DNA from: Rhizoctonia solani
Lineage: Eukaryota > Basidiomycota > Agaricomycetes > Cantharellales > Ceratobasidiaceae
NCBI RefSeq assembly: GCF_016906535.1
Contig: NC_057372.1
Location: forward strand, 2,151,501-2,215,500
Direction: 5' to 3'
DNA: 64,000 nt
The translations under genes were made by a program, and so were the position numbers. Within the stretch, counting starts at the first letter, position 1; each line of letters begins with the position of its first letter. The notes beneath the pieces were generated by a model that had not been told where the DNA came from, ran no database searches, and saw only the letters and a program-made list of their open reading frames with translations. This document shows positions 60,944 to 64,000 of the stretch, piece by piece.

Positions 60944-61503
60944 TGTTACACCCTCAAGAATTATACCATTAGACTCACCTATTTTTTCTGATATTTTTAC
61001 TATTTTTTGCGGACTCAATATCTTATGTTTTTCAATCACGTGATCTCAGCGCTTACATTGCCAAGATGCCGTGCCAAGATGCTGTGCCAAGGGCGCTTAG
61101 AAGAAATCCACGCTTCTGCGCAGCCGCAGCACACTTCTCATTTGTCACATGTACTTCCTTTCTCACGCGCACAGACCATGTAAATAGTGCGCCCTTGTCT
61201 ATATATACAGCAGGAAAATTGCTTGGAGACCCCAAGTCAATTTTACCTTGTCTCATATCCATTGAGGAGGGATCTCAGCCAGCTAAGTAGCTGGCCCCCA
61301 GTTGATTCAGAAGTTAACCCCCTTACTTGCGCTCATCACTTCTCCCAGGCCTCAGGCCCCTTTGCAGTAGATAGTTAGTAGTATAAACGCCATACGCGTT
61401 AGTAGTATAGCCTTAGATAGATTAGATAAGCAGTGCCTTGTAGTAGTACGGCCTAAAGCGCCCAACCCACTAGCGTGTACCCACATTACCGTGGTGTATG
61501 ACA
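60944..61503 (+). mobile_element. Solo LTR (family 1) inside the Tc1-like transposase
   Basis: It begins TGTTACACCC and ends GTGTATGACA, the TG...CA rule with partly inverted ends. GATTT is duplicated exactly at 60939-60943 and 61504-61508. Excising it rejoins the transposase frame at NVRF/AALAL. An internal CTATATATACAGC near 61,199 is a likely plus-strand LTR promoter. No internal retrotransposon sequence remains, so it arose by LTR-LTR recombination. Confidence 0.85.
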
Positions 61504-61757
61504 GATTTGCTGCTTTGGCCCTAGCTTGGAGTAGAGTACCAACAGCAGCAAATATTAGACGGCAGTACTTCCCTGCCATTGGGTCCTCTACCCTCCGCTG
61601 CTACCTCCAAGAGCTGGGTTTACGGCCATACAAATGCCACCAAGTACCCCTGCTCACTTATTGGCATAGAAAAGCCTGTTGCACATGGGCCCACAGTTGA
61701 TTATTCTGGCCACAATCACACTGGGACAACATTGTCTTCTTGGACAAAGTCCAAATC

Positions 61758-62326
61758 TGTCCTAGACGTCCTTAAGGGTTGTCTAGGTAGCAGGCGCTTG
61801 TGGCCGTATGGACTGAGTGAACCGCTTAAGGCGGTGGTGGGGCTACCTACAATGACTAACTACCTAAGTACAATGACCACAGTCCTAGTGACAGTGGCAA
61901 GCTATGTATCTACAATGAGGAAGTTGCTTACGGCAACGTGTACAGGGGGGGACTTAGTAGTTACTGGCTTAAGGCCTTGTACAAGTTGGAGATGCAACAA
62001 GAGGTAATCAACCTGGGTGTTACCATGGTTGGTTGGCCTCCTTATATATTACAGAGTTACCTAATTACAAATACAACTATATGCAATACTGTATCAAATA
62101 AGAACCCCAATCCGCAGTTGGCCTTACTCATGCATACGTGTCATAGTGATGTCATCAGGTGGAGGTGGCTACGCGTGCTGAGGTAAGCGCAGATGGGGGA
62201 CGTGGCTTGGCGCTTAGCGTATGATATAAGCGCCAAAGTCACATGATTGAAAATGTTGTCCAATTGTCTTTGTTTAAAATCAAGAAAATGGGAATAAATT
62301 CCCTGGTATTGAGTGTGTCTACAACA
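61758..62326 (-). mobile_element. Solo LTR (family 2) inside the Tc1-like transposase
   Basis: The 569-base unit reads TGTCCTAGACGT...GTGTCTACAACA on the plus strand. AAATC is duplicated exactly at 61753-61757 and 62327-62331. Removing it rejoins the transposase at LDKVQI/KLFGANSG. It is closely similar to the LTRs at 62890 and 63584. Minus orientation is assigned from the related element, whose purine tract and TATA-like TATATAAGG are on the minus strand. Confidence 0.88.
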
Positions 62327-62889
62327 AAATCAAGTTATTTGGGGCCAACAGCGGCCAATATTACTGGAGGCAACCTGGTGAGTCCCTGTATAATCCCCAA
62401 TACACCAAAAAGACAATATCTCATGGTGGCAGGGGTATCTTCATTTGGGGGTGCATTACCCAAGAGGGAGTTGGGCAATTGTACCTTATACAACGCAAGC
62501 TGAATGCCCCAGGATACATTGAAATCCTTGGGGACGCCTTCTTTGGAACCCTTGCCAACTATAAAATCACCCTGTTTGACATTACATTCCAGCACAACCA
62601 AGATCCAAAGCATACAGCCAGGCTGACACAACGTTGGCTTGCCAGTTGGGGTGTAAGCATCCTCCCATGGCTGTCAAAAAGCCCAGATTTGAACATAATC
62701 AAGAACGTCTGGTGGCATCTGAAGGAGCGCGTGCATACTCACTGACCTCCCGCTTTGAATAAGGAAGAATTATGGAAAATAGTGAGGGACAAATGGAAAC
62801 AAATTTCCCCAAAATATATTGGCAATTTGTATGATTCATTACTGCGTCAAGTACAAGCTGTGTATTTAGCTAAAGGTGGAAACACCAAA

Positions 62890-63472
62890 TGTCCTAGACG
62901 TCTGTAAGGACGTCAAGGAAGGGGGGCGCTTGCGGCCAGATGTATCTAAGTGGGAAACTGCGTAAGGCGGCGGCAAGCTATCCTACGACGACGACCAGCT
63001 ATACTACGGTGACCAAGGCCGTAAGGGCAATGACCAGCTATGTAACTACAACAAGGAGGCCGCTTAAGGCGGTGTGTACTGAGTGACTAAGTAGGTTACT
63101 GGGCTTAAGGCCCTTGTACAGTGGTGGGATGCAACAAGAGGTAATTGACCTGGGTGTTACCATGGTTGGTTGGCCTCCTTATATATTACAGAGGTGAACT
63201 AATTACAAATATACTATATGCAATACCATGACCAATAAGAACCCCGCTCTGCAGTTGGCCTTACTCATGCGTACGTGTCACTGACGTGTCATGATGACGT
63301 CATAGGTGGAGGTGGCTACGTATGCTGAGATAAGCGCGGATGGGGACGTGGCTTGGCGCTTAGTGTATGATATAAGCGCCAAAGTCACGTGATTGAAAAT
63401 GTTGTCCGTTTATCTTTGTTTAAATTCAAGAAATTGGGAATAAATTCCCTGGTATCAATTGTGTCTACAACA
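62890..63472 (-). repeat. Family 2 LTR, 3' LTR of the TRIM-like element
   Basis: 583 bases, starting TGTCCTAGACGTCTG and ending GTGTCTACAACA on the plus strand. In the inferred minus orientation it is the 3' LTR because the polypurine tract abuts its right side. It is highly similar to the copies at 61758 and 63584. Confidence 0.8.
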
Positions 63473-63583
63473 CTGCCCCCCCTCTAAGGGCCTTGGCGGC
63501 GCCAAGGGCCTTCTTTTTCATCTCTTTCTCAAAATTTTTTAGGATTTTTTCGGCGTTTTTGAGGTTTTCCCTTGGTTCCCAGG
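63473..63583 (-). other. 111-bp internal domain of the TRIM-like element
   Basis: The segment contains the polypurine tract (complement of CTGCCCCCCCTCT at the left) and a primer-binding-like site (complement of CCCTTGGTTCCCA at the right). Between them is a short palindromic GGCCTTGGCGGCGCCAAGGGCC region able to fold as a hairpin, and T-rich sequence. No open frame is present. Confidence 0.55.
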
Positions 63584-64000
63584 TGTCCTAGACGTCTGTA
63601 AGGGCGTCGAGGAGGAAGGCGCTTGCGGCCGGATGTATCTAAGTAGAAGACCGCGTAAGGCGGCAGCAAGCTATCCTACGGTGACGACCAGCTATACTAC
63701 GATGACCAAGGCCGTAAGGGCAATGACCAGCTATGTAACTACAGCGAGGAAGCCGCTTAAGGCGGTGTGGACTAAGTAGCTAAGTGGGTTACTGGGCTTA
63801 AGGCCCTCGTACAGCAATGGGGATGCGACAAGAGGTAATCGACCTGGGTGTTACCATGGTTGGTTGGCCTCCTTATATATTCTACAGAGTGACTAATTAC
63901 AAATACATCATATCAAATATATAATCCAATAAGAACCCCGCTCCGCAGTCGGCCTTACTCATGCATACGTGTCACTGACGTGTCATAGTGATGTCATCAG
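63584..64000 (-). repeat. Family 2 LTR, 5' LTR of the TRIM-like element (cut by the window end)
   Basis: It starts TGTCCTAGACGTCTG and follows the sequence of the other two copies for 417 bases to the window end, where it breaks off at GATGTCATCAG. About 170 bases are expected beyond the window. It keeps the TATATA-containing segment seen in the other copies. Confidence 0.8.

Larger units (their letters stand above)
60425..62889 (+). mobile_element. Tc1/mariner-like DNA transposon, nested and inactive (left end present)
   Basis: The left terminus CACTTGCGCCCAAAAAGATT follows a TA, the target of Tc1/mariner elements. The element carries a degenerate transposase. It is interrupted by a solo LTR at 60944-61503, another at 61758-62326, and is cut at 62890 by a two-LTR insertion running past the window end. 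The right terminus is therefore outside the window. Near the left end the strings AAAAAGATTGAGCCA and GCTCATGCGT recur inverted at about 60,595-60,630, a subterminal inverted repeat. Confidence 0.8.
60719..62889 (+). pseudogene. Tc1-like DD34E transposase, interrupted by two LTRs and mutated
   Basis: Removing the two solo LTRs and one copy of each 5-bp duplication restores a continuous frame. The start MAQYTSPKTKAQIIALKKLK and LTPSNVR run directly into FAALALAWSRVPTAANIRRQ and RCYLQELGL, a paired helix-turn-helix. The catalytic core follows with IVFLDKVQIKLFGANSGQYY, FQHNQDPKHTA and SPDLNIIKNVWWHLKE. Spacing fits DD34E, but the second Asp is Asn (HNQDPKH) and the final Glu is Lys (IIKNVW, codon 62701-62703). 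In-frame TGA stops occur at 61698 and 62743. The C-terminus is cut at 62889 after AVYLAKGGNTK. It cannot be active. Confidence 0.82.
62890..64000 (-). mobile_element. TRIM-like or internally deleted LTR retrotransposon (family 2), runs past the window end
   Basis: Two family 2 LTRs (62890-63472, and 63584 to the window end, incomplete) flank only 111 bases. On the minus strand the internal piece opens, two bases after the right LTR, with TGGGAACCAAGGG, which could serve as a primer-binding site. It ends with AGAGGGGGGGCAG directly before the left LTR, a polypurine tract. No coding capacity exists. CCAAA at 62885-62889 is the predicted left target duplication. Confidence 0.7.

Noticed and set aside
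61579..62186. Open frames inside the solo LTR at 61758-62326
   Set aside because: They cross the LTR boundary and are chance frames in non-coding repeat sequence.

Overview
The window is nuclear DNA of a filamentous basidiomycete. Genes are dense and broken by many short GT-AG introns of about 50-60 bases. They include a single-chain fatty acid synthase carrying its own phosphopantetheinyl transferase, a DNMT1-type methyltransferase with RFTS and BAH modules, and an RNA-free intergenic layout typical of Agaricomycetes. The expanded caspase-like and membrane-protein families and the retrotransposon load suggest a Rhizoctonia/Thanatephorus-like species. That last placement is inference.

Positions 1 to about 48,300 are a conserved gene block. 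In order it holds: the 3' end of mitochondrial IF2; a CHORD/CS co-chaperone; an SCY1-type pseudokinase; an ornithine N5-monooxygenase with an iron-GATA site in its promoter; a PLP-dependent aminotransferase-like enzyme whose start overlaps the stop of a gamma-glutamylcyclotransferase-like gene; a Dpb11/TopBP1 BRCT protein; a Ppn2-like ApaH-type phosphatase; a PITH protein; the Rag GTPase Gtr2; a cysteine-rich type I membrane protein; an M28 aminopeptidase; eIF3j; DNMT1; the WD40 protein Pwp1; a mitochondrial Htd2-like dehydratase; and a 12.8 kb type I fatty acid synthase. Everything from CHORD to PITH is on the minus strand; after that the strands alternate.

Positions 48,300 to 60,400 are more lineage-specific. 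They contain two tandem VASt-domain proteins with signal peptides, then two membrane-anchored caspase-like proteins head to head, one of which has lost the catalytic His, with two inverted MITE copies between them. A multi-pass membrane protein and a truncated paralogue follow.

Positions 60,425 to the end are a transposon nest. A Tc1-like element interrupts the paralogue at a TA. It carries two solo LTRs with perfect 5-bp target duplications and a third, TRIM-like insertion with two LTRs around a 111-bp internal segment.

Many conserved genes show one-base frameshifts, nearly all explained by one missing base in a short homopolymer. These look like consensus errors rather than biology, and they affect how coordinates and frames here should be read. 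Gene spans are from start to stop codon including introns; only some introns were resolved exactly.
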